Source: an uncultured Rhodocyclaceae bacterium (GTDB lineage: Bacteria > Pseudomonadota > Gammaproteobacteria > Burkholderiales > Rhodocyclaceae). From it: 28,458 bases of DNA. A program made the translations under genes and the position numbers. Below are positions 1-7,991 of this stretch, piece by piece. The notes beneath the pieces were generated by a model. It ran no database searches. It had not been told where the DNA came from and was given only the letters and a program-made list of their open reading frames with translations. Positions within the stretch are counted from its first letter, which is position 1. Each line of letters starts with the position of its first letter. The stretch covers positions 1-28,458 of the forward strand of contig CALAGF010000089.1 of assembly GCA_937892345.1 (NCBI GenBank), in the 5' to 3' direction.

Positions 1-286
<286 letters not shown>

Positions 287-387
287 CAGCTGGCAGCCTT
301 TTCGGCAGAGGAATTCGAAACGCGAGATTTTAAATGAAAGCCGCCCGCTTCTGTACGTGCGCATGGCGCCAAGGCCCCGCTTAAAAC

Positions 388-412
388 GAAAAAACCCGCT
401 AGGAGGCGGGTT
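388..412 (-). terminator. Rho-independent terminator of the small secreted protein gene
   Basis: Read on the minus strand, a 7-bp stem (AACCCGC with GCGGGTT, arms 393-399 and 406-412) with a 6-base loop is followed at once by a six-base T run. It lies 25 bases past the stop of the 437-796 gene and upstream of alaS, so it should separate the two transcripts. The rest of the 287-436 gap holds only a weak -10-like TAAAAT (minus strand, 327-332) that could serve alaS. Confidence 0.85.
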
Positions 413-436
413 CTTTCACACCGAAATCGGGGCAGC

Positions 437-796
437 TTAGCGACGATGTGGACGGTCAACACGGCCATCATGATTGAAATCGTGCTGACGATCATGTTTC
501 TGGCGTGCAATCCTTTGACTTTCCCGTGTTTGGGCACGGGCCAGATGCGCGCGTTCGCGAGGTGTCACCACGCCATCCGCCTTGGCGCGCGACTCCATGC
601 GTTCAATGCGATTCTCCTGACGATCCAGGCGCTTTGCCTCCTTCGGCGTCAGTTGCCCGGAAGCCTGGCCCTGATCGATGCGGCGCGCCTGATTCGCCTG
701 ACGCTGATCCAGCCCGGCAGTATTCGATTGCGCTGCGGCAACACCCGCCAAAGACCAAACCAGCGCGCCAGCCACAACATATCCGATTGATTTCAT
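437..796 (-). CDS. Small secreted repeat protein with an EF-hand-like C-terminal loop, function unknown
   Basis: This 119-residue protein begins MKSIGYVVAGALVWSLAGVAAAQ, a clear Sec signal peptide with cleavage likely after AAA at about residue 22. The mature part is short, very basic and Arg/Gln-rich. It contains two similar helical units, ASGQLTPKEAKRLDRQENRI and ADGVVTPRERAHLARAQTRE. It ends with DFNHDGRVD (from residue 106), which fits the first nine positions of a calcium-binding EF-hand loop (D-x-N-x-D-G-x-x-D) but lacks the following helix. The start at 796 is preferred over the longer frame to 934 because GAGGAG sits 6-7 bases upstream and the signal peptide begins there. Similar small proteins are common as hypotheticals in betaproteobacteria; no function is assigned. 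It has its own terminator at 388-412. Confidence 0.85.
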   Translation of the reverse strand: MKSIGYVVAGALVWSLAGVAAAQSNTAGLDQRQANQARRIDQGQASGQLTPKEAKRLDRQENRIERMESRAKADGVVTPRERAHLARAQTRESQRIARQKHDRQHDFNHDGRVDRPHRR

Positions 797-890
797 GCTT
801 ATCTCCTCAAAAGTATTTTGCACGTCGCCTATTGAACAGGAAGATTTTCTGCCAAGTTGCAACGGGTTGTAAGCAGGCATTTCCAGCCGC

Positions 891-1616
891 TCAGGCATGA
901 ATGGCTGCTTCGGATGCAAAGACCTGCAATGCATCGGTAAACAACGATTTCACACCGATATTGAAAAGCTTTTTTGCCATATCCGGCGCGTTGACCGTGT
1001 AACACAACACGGGAATACCAAGCGCGCGAGCCTGCGCGAGCACGTGGGCGTTTGCTGCCGTGGCGTTGCAATGCAGGGTTGTCGCCTTGAGTTCAGCGAG
1101 CAAACTCTGCCAGTTTTCCGGAATCTGATCGACCAGCAAACCTCGCGGCACCGACGGTGCAAGTTTTGCGGCAAGACCCAGGGCCTGCGTGGAAAACGAG
1201 GAAATCAAGACTGACGTTCCTGCATCTGGCCATATCTTGCTCAGCACGCCAAGGGTTCGCTCTGTCGTTTCAATGTCGTGCCCGCTCGCCGGCTTGATTT
1301 CAAGATTCACCATCAAGCGCAGGTCTCGACACAATTGCAGCGCCTCGGCCAGATTCGGGATAGTTTCCCCCTGCCCTGCATCCAGAGAAAAAAGTAAGGC
1401 ATCCGGCGTTTCTGCCACCAAGCCGCTGCCATTGGTGGTGCGCTCCAGGGTTTCATCGTGAATCAGCACCGGCGAACCGCTGCCGGAAAGCATCACATCA
1501 AACTCGACCGCAAGGTAACCCAGTGCTGCCGCCAAGCGGATACCCCGCAGCGTGTTTTCGGGCGCATGCTTGCCGCCACCGCGATGGGCAATCCAGCGCG
1601 GCAGCGGAAGTCGCAT
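891..1616 (-). CDS. ugpQ: Glycerophosphodiester phosphodiesterase
   Basis: This 241-residue cytoplasmic enzyme hydrolyses glycerophosphodiesters to glycerol-3-phosphate and an alcohol. The GDPD fold is visible from the start: HRGGGKHAPENT (H11, R12, E20, N21) carries the first catalytic histidine, VEFDV gives the metal ligands E38 and D40, IHDETLERTTNG gives the second catalytic H53, and NLEIKP gives E106 and K108. The C-terminal VLCYTVN and FTD strands complete the TIM barrel. Length is normal for UgpQ (about 245). Its ATG shares one base with the TAA of ugpB (TAATG on the minus strand), so the two are co-translated. The usual ugpA-ugpE-ugpC genes are missing from this unit. Confidence 0.95.
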   Translation of the reverse strand: MRLPLPRWIAHRGGGKHAPENTLRGIRLAAALGYLAVEFDVMLSGSGSPVLIHDETLERTTNGSGLVAETPDALLFSLDAGQGETIPNLAEALQLCRDLRLMVNLEIKPASGHDIETTERTLGVLSKIWPDAGTSVLISSFSTQALGLAAKLAPSVPRGLLVDQIPENWQSLLAELKATTLHCNATAANAHVLAQARALGIPVLCYTVNAPDMAKKLFNIGVKSLFTDALQVFASEAAIHA

Positions 1617-2899
1617 TAGAAAGGCTGCGCTTTCTTCAGCGCGGGTTTTGCACTGAGCACTGCATTGCCGCGCGAAACAGCGGTATCAAGCCCGGCCTTG
1701 GCAGGCTTTGCGTCCTTCCAGACCGCATCCAGTTCCTCATCGGCGATCAGGCGAACAAGATCAATATTCGTCACGCGCAATGCCGGGGCACTGCCATTAC
1801 CCTGCAGGGAAGCATATGCGGCGTCAAGCGCTTCCCGACCATCCTGCAGCAAGCCGGAACGGGACGCTACACGCGCAGCATCGGTCAAAGGCAAACCGCC
1901 GTATGCACGGACAATTTCAATCTGGATTTCGGGCGAAAGCATGTAGGAAACGAATGCAGCCGCAGCCTTGTATTCAGCAGCCGACTTGCCAGCGCCAACC
2001 CAGATGGACGGGCCATCTGCCAGCGATCCACGACGCCCACCGTAAACGTCATCATGGTATGGCAACGGCGCAACCCCGAGCTCGACACCCTTGGCATCCA
2101 GAAAATCGACGTATTCCCGAGAATCTGTCGAAATCATCGCACACTCACCTTCGCGAAATTTGTTACTGGCCTCGTTGAGACGGCCAAACAGCTTGAAGTA
2201 GTGCGCCTTGACCCAAGTCGACATCATGGCCACGTGCTTGACCTGCGGCAGTGCGTTGAAATTGAGTGCGCCTTTGGCATCGGTAGCCGGCACACCGGAA
2301 ATGGCGCTGACATTGTCCAGATGGACCCAGACCGGCCAGGAGGTGGTGTACGGACAGCTATATCCAGCAGCTTGAAGCTTGTCCAGCATGCCCTGCATTT
2401 CGAACCAGGTTACCGGTGCATGCTGCGGGTCCAGTCCTGCTTTGCGGAAGGCATTCCGGTTGTAAAACAACACTGGCGTGGAATAAATCAGTGGCAGCGC
2501 AACCAACTGGCCGCGAGCATCGACTACGCCAGCCTTCAATTCTTTGGAGACACCAATCTTGAGCGGCTCGCCCGCCTTGCTCATCATTTGATGGAGCGGA
2601 ACAAAACTGCGCGCCTGGCTGAGAATTTCGCTCGTATCGTAGCGCGTCACCAGATTCAGTGTCGCAGGCCGATCACCCTTCTCCAGCCGAACCAGTTTAA
2701 CGGTCTTGCCCTTGGCTGCATGATAGCGGTCAGCCAAGGACTGCAAGGCAGCCTCATTGGCCGGCGACAAATTGTGGGCAAACGTGATTTCATTCACCGA
2801 GGAAGGAGGTGCTGCCGGCTTGGCAATTTTGGCTGCTGTCGCAGCACCGGAAAACACGAGGCATAGTGCCAACACAACGGGACGGCAAATTTGCTGCAT
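1616..2899 (-). CDS. ugpB: sn-glycerol-3-phosphate ABC transporter periplasmic binding protein
   Basis: This 427-residue family-1 solute-binding protein has a signal peptide (MQQICRPVVLALCLVFSGAATA, cleavage near residue 22). UgpB-like landmarks are LIYSTPVLFYNRNAF (137-151), the TTSWPVWVHLDN segment (185-196) and the GGRRGSLADGPSIWV hinge/binding segment (287-301). The family captures glycerol-3-phosphate or glycerophosphodiesters in the periplasm and delivers them to UgpAEC. Length matches E. coli UgpB (438). It is directly coupled to ugpQ, which supports a glycerophosphodiester ligand. A perfect minus-strand TATAAT lies at 2928-2933, about 30 bases before the start. No permease or ATPase gene is adjacent, so it must use a transporter encoded elsewhere or act otherwise. 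Confidence 0.93.
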   Translation of the reverse strand: MQQICRPVVLALCLVFSGAATAAKIAKPAAPPSSVNEITFAHNLSPANEAALQSLADRYHAAKGKTVKLVRLEKGDRPATLNLVTRYDTSEILSQARSFVPLHQMMSKAGEPLKIGVSKELKAGVVDARGQLVALPLIYSTPVLFYNRNAFRKAGLDPQHAPVTWFEMQGMLDKLQAAGYSCPYTTSWPVWVHLDNVSAISGVPATDAKGALNFNALPQVKHVAMMSTWVKAHYFKLFGRLNEASNKFREGECAMISTDSREYVDFLDAKGVELGVAPLPYHDDVYGGRRGSLADGPSIWVGAGKSAAEYKAAAAFVSYMLSPEIQIEIVRAYGGLPLTDAARVASRSGLLQDGREALDAAYASLQGNGSAPALRVTNIDLVRLIADEELDAVWKDAKPAKAGLDTAVSRGNAVLSAKPALKKAQPF

Positions 2900-2927
2900 G
2901 GGGATACCCTAAAAATTCGGAGCGCGG

Positions 2928-2933
2928 ATTATA
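2928..2933 (-). promoter_or_regulatory. Candidate -10 element for ugpB-ugpQ
   Basis: On the minus strand a perfect TATAAT sits about 30 bases upstream of the ugpB start in the 93-base divergent gap. No good -35 hexamer is visible at 16-18 bases, so an activator-dependent promoter (for example phosphate-controlled) is possible, but no Pho box was recognised. Confidence 0.4.
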
Positions 2934-2992
2934 ACTTGGCCACACAAATTGCACTCCTGCACATTTTTCTCAAATATGCGAGAATTAGCGAC

Positions 2993-3415
2993 ATGAACAA
3001 ACTCGCTTTGCCCCTCATTGCCTGCATGATTTTGGCGTCCGGTTGTGACCAGGTCGCAGGAAAACTGGGCCTGGAAAATCCCGCCGTCAAGGAATCGCGG
3101 CTGGATGCAGAGGGTAAAGCTGTCGGCAGCGCATGTCGCCACTCCGGCCGGGCAATTGAAGATTGTTACTCGATTTATGGCTGGTTGCCCAAGGCAAGCA
3201 TCTACAACGGCTGGCGCGACATGGACGAATACATGCGCAGCAACCAGATCGAAACGATTGCGCCCCAGCTTCCGCCACCTGAGCCACCGACTACGGGTCG
3301 AACGAAAAAGAAAAAAGCAGTCGCCGAAGAAGCGACGAACAATGAGGCAGCAGCAATCGCAGCAACAGAGAAGGGGAGCGAAGCCAAAGCGGCTGATGCA
3401 CCTGCGAAACACTGA
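2993..3415 (+). CDS. Small inner-membrane-type lipoprotein, function unknown
   Basis: This is a 140-residue lipoprotein. MNKLALPLIACMILASGC is a type II signal peptide with lipobox L-A-S-G-C and lipidated C18. The +2 residue is Asp, which in enteric bacteria favours retention in the inner membrane (Lol avoidance). The middle part (about 40-85) has two cysteines, C48 and C58, within GSACRHSGRAIEDCYSIYGW and then KASIYNGWRDMDEYM, a compact conserved-looking segment. The tail from about residue 90 is Pro-, Lys-, Ala- and Glu-rich and probably disordered. The ATG at 2993 is chosen over the upstream frame extension because the signal peptide starts there. It lies 47 bases before the histidine kinase on the same strand and may be co-transcribed. 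A weak TTGCAC-N17-AAATAT promoter is possible at 2949-2977. Confidence 0.85.
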   Translation: MNKLALPLIACMILASGCDQVAGKLGLENPAVKESRLDAEGKAVGSACRHSGRAIEDCYSIYGWLPKASIYNGWRDMDEYMRSNQIETIAPQLPPPEPPTTGRTKKKKAVAEEATNNEAAAIAATEKGSEAKAADAPAKH

Positions 3416-3416
3416 A

Positions 3417-3450
3417 CCAGTCTGCTAACTGAAAGCAAGCTCAAGACTGG
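3417..3450 (+). other. Inverted repeat in front of the histidine kinase ribosome binding site
   Basis: CCAGTCT (3417-3423) and AGACTGG (3444-3450) form a 7-bp stem with a 20-base loop between the lipoprotein stop and the kinase start. The right arm abuts the strong GGAGGGGGAG ribosome binding site. There is no T run, so it is unlikely to be a simple terminator; it could be an operator or an mRNA structure. Chance occurrence cannot be excluded. Confidence 0.35.
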
Positions 3451-3462
3451 AGGGGGAGACAA

Positions 3463-6000
3463 ATGAAACTGCCACAATTCCTGAACGGCATACGAGGCAA
3501 GTTGATTGCCATTTTCGTGCTGATCAAGGTCGTTCCGCTACTGTTGCTTGCCTGGTTTGCCTGGCACGCTGCGCAGTTACTGGGCGCCAACGTATCGGAA
3601 AAAGCCGCAGTCATGGCCGAAGCAACGCTGACTACGATCCAGAGTATCGGAAAGACCGTGACCGATGACTCGATCCGCGCACTGGATTTGCGCTCTCGCG
3701 AAGCCATCGAGGCGCTGACCACCACCACTGCACGCGAAGTTGCCAGTTTTCTGTACGACCGCGATGCGGACATTCTCCAGGCCGCCACACTGGAACCTTC
3801 CGAAGCCAGCTTTCAACGCTTTTTGAAGCAGCGTTCCCGCCCCCTGTTCAAGCACGGCAAATGGAAGCTCGCAGAAGACGGAAAGTCCTGGATTCCGGAG
3901 CAATCACAAACCCGCGAACCCAAGGTAACGCGACCGGTTCTTGCCGATAATGCCAAGGATTTTCACGCACGCCCCCCGGAATACCTTGGGGAAGAAGAAC
4001 GGCGCCCGCTGTTTCTGGAAATGACCTACGTTGATCTGGCCGGCAACGAAAAGATCAAGGTGACCACCAGCAAGCTCACTGACAACACGTTGAAAAATGT
4101 CTCGGATCGCAAGAATACGTTTGTCCGGGCAGAAACTTATTTCCCTGAACTCAAGAAACTCCAACCGGGACAAATCTACGTCTCCGATGTGATCGGTGCC
4201 TATGTACCAACCCAGGCCATCGGTCCTTACATTCCCGCAGCATTGGAGAAGGCAGGCAAACCTTTCAAACCTGAAGATTCGGCATACGCTGGCACCGAAA
4301 ACCCGGTGGGCAAACACTTTCGTGGCATCGTTCGCTGGGCCACGCCCGTGGTTCGCAATGGCCAGGTCACCGGTTACGTCACATTGGCGCTAGACCATGA
4401 CCACATCCGCCAATTCTCAGACCGCCTGATGCCTACCGAAGAGCGTTACACCCCGATCGCCGACGCGATCAAGGGTAACTATGCCTTCATCTGGGACTAC
4501 AAAAGTCGCTCAATTTCACACCCGCGCGATTACATGATCGTCGGTTATGACCCGACGACCGGTGATCCAGCCACACCCTGGATGGACGAAGACCTTTATC
4601 AGGAATGGCAAGCCAGTGGCAAACCATCGCATGAGTTTCTCGCCACAATCCCCCCGTTCCGGAATCAGAGCCTGAAACTGAAACCGGCCAAGGCGCTGGC
4701 GAAAGCCGGCACGATCGGTCTCGATTGCCGATATTTGAACTTCTCTCCACAATGCGATGGCTGGAATGCGGTCACCGAACACGGAGGTTCCGGTTCATTC
4801 GTGATTTTCTTCTCCGGCCTGTGGAAGCTGACAACAGCGGCTGCAATCCCTTATTACACCGGCCAATACGGGAAAACCGAGCAAGGTTTCGGGTTCGTCA
4901 CCATCGGTGCGAATGTAGATGAGTTCCACAAAGCTGCAACCGATACCGCCACCAAGATCAACGCACTGATTGCCGAGAAAGATCAGAATTTCAAGGAGCA
5001 GCGACGCGATCTGCTCGACGGCATTGAGAGCAATCTCACATCGACAGCCATCGGACTCTGGGGCTCAACGGTGGTCATGATCATTCTGGTGATCGGGATT
5101 GCCGTATGGATGGCAAATTTCATGTCGGCCCGAATCACATCGATGATTGCCGGTATCCGTGCTTTCCGTGACGGTGACCTCGGACACCGACTCGAAGCTG
5201 AGTCACCTGACGAAATGGGTGAGTTGGCACGCTCCTTCAACAGAATGGCGGACTCCGTCGAAGAATCTTTCAAGCGACTTGGAGAAGCCAAGGAAAAAGC
5301 CGAAGAAGCGAGTCGCGCCAAATCAGCCTTCCTTGCAACCGTATCGCACGAGCTGCGCACCCCCCTGAATGGCATCCTGGGCTTCGCCGATCTGCTGAAA
5401 ACGGAACTGGAAGAGCCGGATCATCACGAATACGCGACAATCATCCATCAGAGCGGCCAGCATCTACTCAATCTGGTCAGCGAAATCCTCGACCTGACCA
5501 AGATTGAAGCCGGAGAAATGACCTTCAGTTCGGTTGCTCTGCCGCTGCCATCCTTCCTTGAGGAAACAGCCAACCTGCATCGCGGTGCCGCCGAGGCCAA
5601 GGGACTGGTGCTTAACCTGTCACTGGGCGCCGATCTGCCTGCGACCTACACAACCGACCCAACGCGCCTGCGCCAAGTGCTCAACAACCTCTTGAACAAT
5701 GCAGTCAAGTTTACGCCGCAGGGCAGTATTTCCGTGATGGCGCAAACATCAGGCGGAGAGCTGGCCATTTCCGTCCGTGACACGGGTCCCGGCATCCCCG
5801 CCGAACACCGTGAAATCGTTTTCGAGAAATTCAAGCAACTGGAAAACTTCCTTACCCGCGAACATGGCGGCACAGGATTAGGGCTGGCCCTCGTCAAACA
5901 ACTGATAGAGAATATGGGTGGCCGGGTTGAACTGGACTCCGAGGTAGGAACCGGATCGACCTTTACCATTTTCCTTCCGCTGGATGATCCGAATGCCTGA
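3463..6000 (+). CDS. Membrane sensor histidine kinase with a very large periplasmic Cache-like sensor
   Basis: This is an 845-residue two-component sensor kinase. TM1 spans about 13-37 (LIAIFVLIKVVPLLLLAWFAW) and TM2 about 529-551; the approximately 490 residues between them are periplasmic. That part shows Cache-like strands (VRWATPVVRNGQVTGYVTLA, and NYAFIWDYKSRSISHP further on) and a cysteine pair, C422 and C431, that could form a disulfide. Next come HAMP (about 552-604), a short coiled coil, and HisKA with SHELRTP (phosphoacceptor H629). The HATPase_c domain follows, with N-box N745, G1 box DTGPGIP (from D773) and G2 box GGTGLGL (from G802). No receiver is fused. The start has a strong GGAGGGGGAG site upstream. 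A single-domain response regulator overlaps its 3' end, making them a likely cognate pair. The stimulus is unknown. Confidence 0.93.
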   Translation: MKLPQFLNGIRGKLIAIFVLIKVVPLLLLAWFAWHAAQLLGANVSEKAAVMAEATLTTIQSIGKTVTDDSIRALDLRSREAIEALTTTTAREVASFLYDRDADILQAATLEPSEASFQRFLKQRSRPLFKHGKWKLAEDGKSWIPEQSQTREPKVTRPVLADNAKDFHARPPEYLGEEERRPLFLEMTYVDLAGNEKIKVTTSKLTDNTLKNVSDRKNTFVRAETYFPELKKLQPGQIYVSDVIGAYVPTQAIGPYIPAALEKAGKPFKPEDSAYAGTENPVGKHFRGIVRWATPVVRNGQVTGYVTLALDHDHIRQFSDRLMPTEERYTPIADAIKGNYAFIWDYKSRSISHPRDYMIVGYDPTTGDPATPWMDEDLYQEWQASGKPSHEFLATIPPFRNQSLKLKPAKALAKAGTIGLDCRYLNFSPQCDGWNAVTEHGGSGSFVIFFSGLWKLTTAAAIPYYTGQYGKTEQGFGFVTIGANVDEFHKAATDTATKINALIAEKDQNFKEQRRDLLDGIESNLTSTAIGLWGSTVVMIILVIGIAVWMANFMSARITSMIAGIRAFRDGDLGHRLEAESPDEMGELARSFNRMADSVEESFKRLGEAKEKAEEASRAKSAFLATVSHELRTPLNGILGFADLLKTELEEPDHHEYATIIHQSGQHLLNLVSEILDLTKIEAGEMTFSSVALPLPSFLEETANLHRGAAEAKGLVLNLSLGADLPATYTTDPTRLRQVLNNLLNNAVKFTPQGSISVMAQTSGGELAISVRDTGPGIPAEHREIVFEKFKQLENFLTREHGGTGLGLALVKQLIENMGGRVELDSEVGTGSTFTIFLPLDDPNA

Positions 6001-6355
6001 ACGTGTCGCGCTGGTCGTAGATGACAACTCAACCAACCGTTTGCTCGCCGGCACTATCCTGAAAAAACTGGGCTGGACCATCGTCGAGGCCAATTCCGGC
6101 GATGCGGCGCTGCCTCTGGCAGAAGCTCGCGCATTCAGACTCGTCTTGCTGGACATCAGCATGCCGGGATTATCCGGCGAAGACACTTGTGTGCGCCTGC
6201 GCGCGCTGCAAGGAGAGAATCCGATGCGCATCATTGCCTACACTGCGCACGCTTATCCAGAAGAGCGGGAAAAATTTCTGGCCGTCGGTTTCGACGACAT
6301 TCTTGTCAAACCGATCAATCGCCTGCAGCTTGAAAGCATGATTGCCGACCTCTGA
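5984..6355 (+). CDS. Single-domain (CheY-like) response regulator receiver
   Basis: This 123-residue protein is only a receiver domain. Acidic pocket D13/D14 (VVDDNSTN), phosphoacceptor D57 (LLDISMPG), switch T87 (IIAYTAHA) and conserved K109 (ILVKPIN) are all present. It has no DNA-binding or enzymatic output domain, so it must act by protein contact or as a phosphate relay/sink. It overlaps the 3' end of the histidine kinase by 17 bases, or by 8 if the in-frame ATG at 5993 is the true start; a GGA lies 9 bases before that one. The VDDNxxNR and TAHA signatures resemble the receiver domains of hybrid kinases, which suggests a split hybrid kinase. Confidence 0.93.
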   Translation: MIRMPERVALVVDDNSTNRLLAGTILKKLGWTIVEANSGDAALPLAEARAFRLVLLDISMPGLSGEDTCVRLRALQGENPMRIIAYTAHAYPEEREKFLAVGFDDILVKPINRLQLESMIADL

Positions 6356-6376
6356 GCGAGTCACTCCTGCATAACA

Positions 6377-6392
6377 CCCTGCCTTGGCAGGG
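6377..6392. other. Short perfect hairpin between the response regulator and rhlE
   Basis: CCCTGCC and GGCAGGG form a 7-bp stem with a two-base loop, 22 bases after the response regulator stop. No T run follows in either direction, so it is at best a weak terminator or transcript-end stabiliser; it could instead be a regulatory site upstream of rhlE. Confidence 0.4.
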
Positions 6393-6423
6393 ACATATAC
6401 GGCAACTTGCGACCCGGACAGCG

Positions 6424-6429
6424 TATAAT
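6424..6429 (+). promoter_or_regulatory. -10 element of rhlE, close enough to the ATG for a leaderless mRNA
   Basis: A perfect TATAAT ends 8 bases before the rhlE ATG at 6438. Transcription would normally begin about 7 bases after it, at or next to the start codon. No Shine-Dalgarno sequence is visible before the ATG, and no good -35 hexamer stands at 16-18 bases. Confidence 0.5.
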
Positions 6430-6437
6430 CCGGCCCC

Positions 6438-7937
6438 ATGTCTGAAATCAATACCTTAGCCGGCCCCGATGCCGCTCAAGCTGCCAGCCCCGCAGCCCCG
6501 GAAACCACCTTTGCCGACCTTGGCCTCGCACCGGAACTGCTGCGCGCCCTGAACGACATGGGCTATACCAAACCGACGCCGATTCAAGCCCAAGCCATTC
6601 CGCTGGTCATCAGCGGCAAGGACATCATGGGCGGTGCGCAAACCGGTACGGGAAAGACGGCCGCCTTTACGCTACCCATTCTCCAGCGCATTCTGCCCTT
6701 TGCCAGCAGCAGCCCTTCCCCGGCCAAGCATCCGGTACGCGCGCTGATTCTCGCCCCGACTCGCGAATTGGCGCTTCAGGTATTTGAATCAGTCAAGGCC
6801 TACAGCAAGCACACGCATTTGCGTTCGATGTGTGCCTTTGGCGGGGTCGACATCAAACCTCAGATAGCCGAGCTGAAAAAAGGCGTCGAGATTCTCGTTG
6901 CCACACCCGGTCGACTGCTCGATCACGTCGAAAACAAAAGTGTCAGTTTCAATTCGGTCCAGGCACTGGTCCTTGACGAAGCCGACCGCATGCTCGACAT
7001 GGGTTTTGTCCCCGACGTCACCCGCATTCTGAACATGCTGCCGGCACAACGTCAGAGCCTGTTGTTCTCGGCCACCTTCTCGGAAGAAATCAAGAAGCTG
7101 GCCGACACCATGCTCAAAATGCCTGTGCTGGTCGAGGTAGCTCGCCGCAATCAGGTTTCCGACACCATCACTCACCGGGTGCACCCGGTTTCAGAATACG
7201 GCAAGCGGGGTTTGCTGACGCGCCTGCTACGCTCCGGTGAAATCCGTCAGTGCATCGTCTTCATGCGCACCAAGCAGGGCTGCTCGCGACTGACCCGTGA
7301 ACTGCAACGAGCCGGCATCAAGGCCGACGCAATTCATGGTGACAAAAGCCAACTGGAGCGCATCAAGGCACTGGACGCCTTCAAGGCCGGTGAAACGCAC
7401 GCTTTGATTGCAACCGATGTAGCTGCTCGTGGACTGGATGTCGACGATCTGCCCTATGTCATCAATTACGAATTGCCCCATACGCCTGAAGACTATGTGC
7501 ACCGGATCGGCCGTACCGGGCGTGCCGGCAAATCCGGCAACGCCATCTCTTTGGTCTGCGCGCACGAAGTAGTGTACCTGGTCGATATCGAGAAATTGAT
7601 CAAGCGCCCGATCGAGCAGATTGAGGTTGCCGGCTTCGAACCCGAACCCGAGTACGAGTATCCGCCGGGAAACAAACGCAAACGTCCGGTCGCCCTGGCT
7701 GTCGCAAAGCCGCCACTTGCCCACAAACCGGAACGCAATGAGCGCGAACGTCCGGAAAGGCGTCCTCGCCGGAATCCGATGATTGCGGCCGATGGTTTCG
7801 ATTTCAGCAAGCCTTACGAAGAAAACTCACCCCGCGGCGACGTTCCGGACTCCCCTACACCGCCCCCAAAGGCAGACCCTCACAAGCCGAAGCGTATCGT
7901 CGCCGCACTACTGGGCGGACTCGGTCGAAAGACCTGA
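6438..7937 (+). CDS. rhlE: DEAD-box ATP-dependent RNA helicase RhlE
   Basis: This 499-residue cytoplasmic RNA helicase helps ribosome assembly and mRNA turnover. Visible motifs, in order, are the Q motif (FADLGLAPELLRALNDMGYTKPTPIQ, 25-50), Walker A AQTGTGKT (67-74), PTRELA, GGVDI, TPGRLLD, DEAD (180-183), SAT (211-213), the second RecA domain with HGDKSQ, ATDVAARGLD, and HRIGRTGR (355-362). The C-terminal 110 residues are Lys/Arg/Pro-rich and disordered (KRKRP, RERPERRPRRNP), as usual for RhlE, and probably bind RNA. The order of motifs and the tail favour RhlE over DbpA, SrmB or DeaD. It appears to be transcribed alone, from the -10 at 6424, and ends at the 7958-7991 terminator. Confidence 0.95.
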   Translation: MSEINTLAGPDAAQAASPAAPETTFADLGLAPELLRALNDMGYTKPTPIQAQAIPLVISGKDIMGGAQTGTGKTAAFTLPILQRILPFASSSPSPAKHPVRALILAPTRELALQVFESVKAYSKHTHLRSMCAFGGVDIKPQIAELKKGVEILVATPGRLLDHVENKSVSFNSVQALVLDEADRMLDMGFVPDVTRILNMLPAQRQSLLFSATFSEEIKKLADTMLKMPVLVEVARRNQVSDTITHRVHPVSEYGKRGLLTRLLRSGEIRQCIVFMRTKQGCSRLTRELQRAGIKADAIHGDKSQLERIKALDAFKAGETHALIATDVAARGLDVDDLPYVINYELPHTPEDYVHRIGRTGRAGKSGNAISLVCAHEVVYLVDIEKLIKRPIEQIEVAGFEPEPEYEYPPGNKRKRPVALAVAKPPLAHKPERNERERPERRPRRNPMIAADGFDFSKPYEENSPRGDVPDSPTPPPKADPHKPKRIVAALLGGLGRKT

Positions 7938-7957
7938 ACACAGACGCCAGCACTACA

Positions 7958-7991
7958 AAATAACAAAGGGCCTGACGGCCCTTTGTTATTT
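7958..7991. terminator. Bidirectional intrinsic terminator between rhlE and the PP2C phosphatase gene
   Basis: A perfect 15-bp stem (arms 7958-7972 and 7977-7991) with a TGAC loop has a GC-rich core (GGGCC/GGCCC) and A/T-rich outer arms. The arms give AAAA before and TTATTT after on each strand, so the element can end transcription both ways between the two convergent genes. Its right arm overlaps the TAA stop (7990-7992) of the minus-strand gene. Confidence 0.9.

Noticed and set aside
1523..2866. 447-codon plus-strand frame opposite ugpB
   Set aside because: Cysteine- and arginine-rich translation without domains; ugpB on the other strand has signal peptide and family landmarks.
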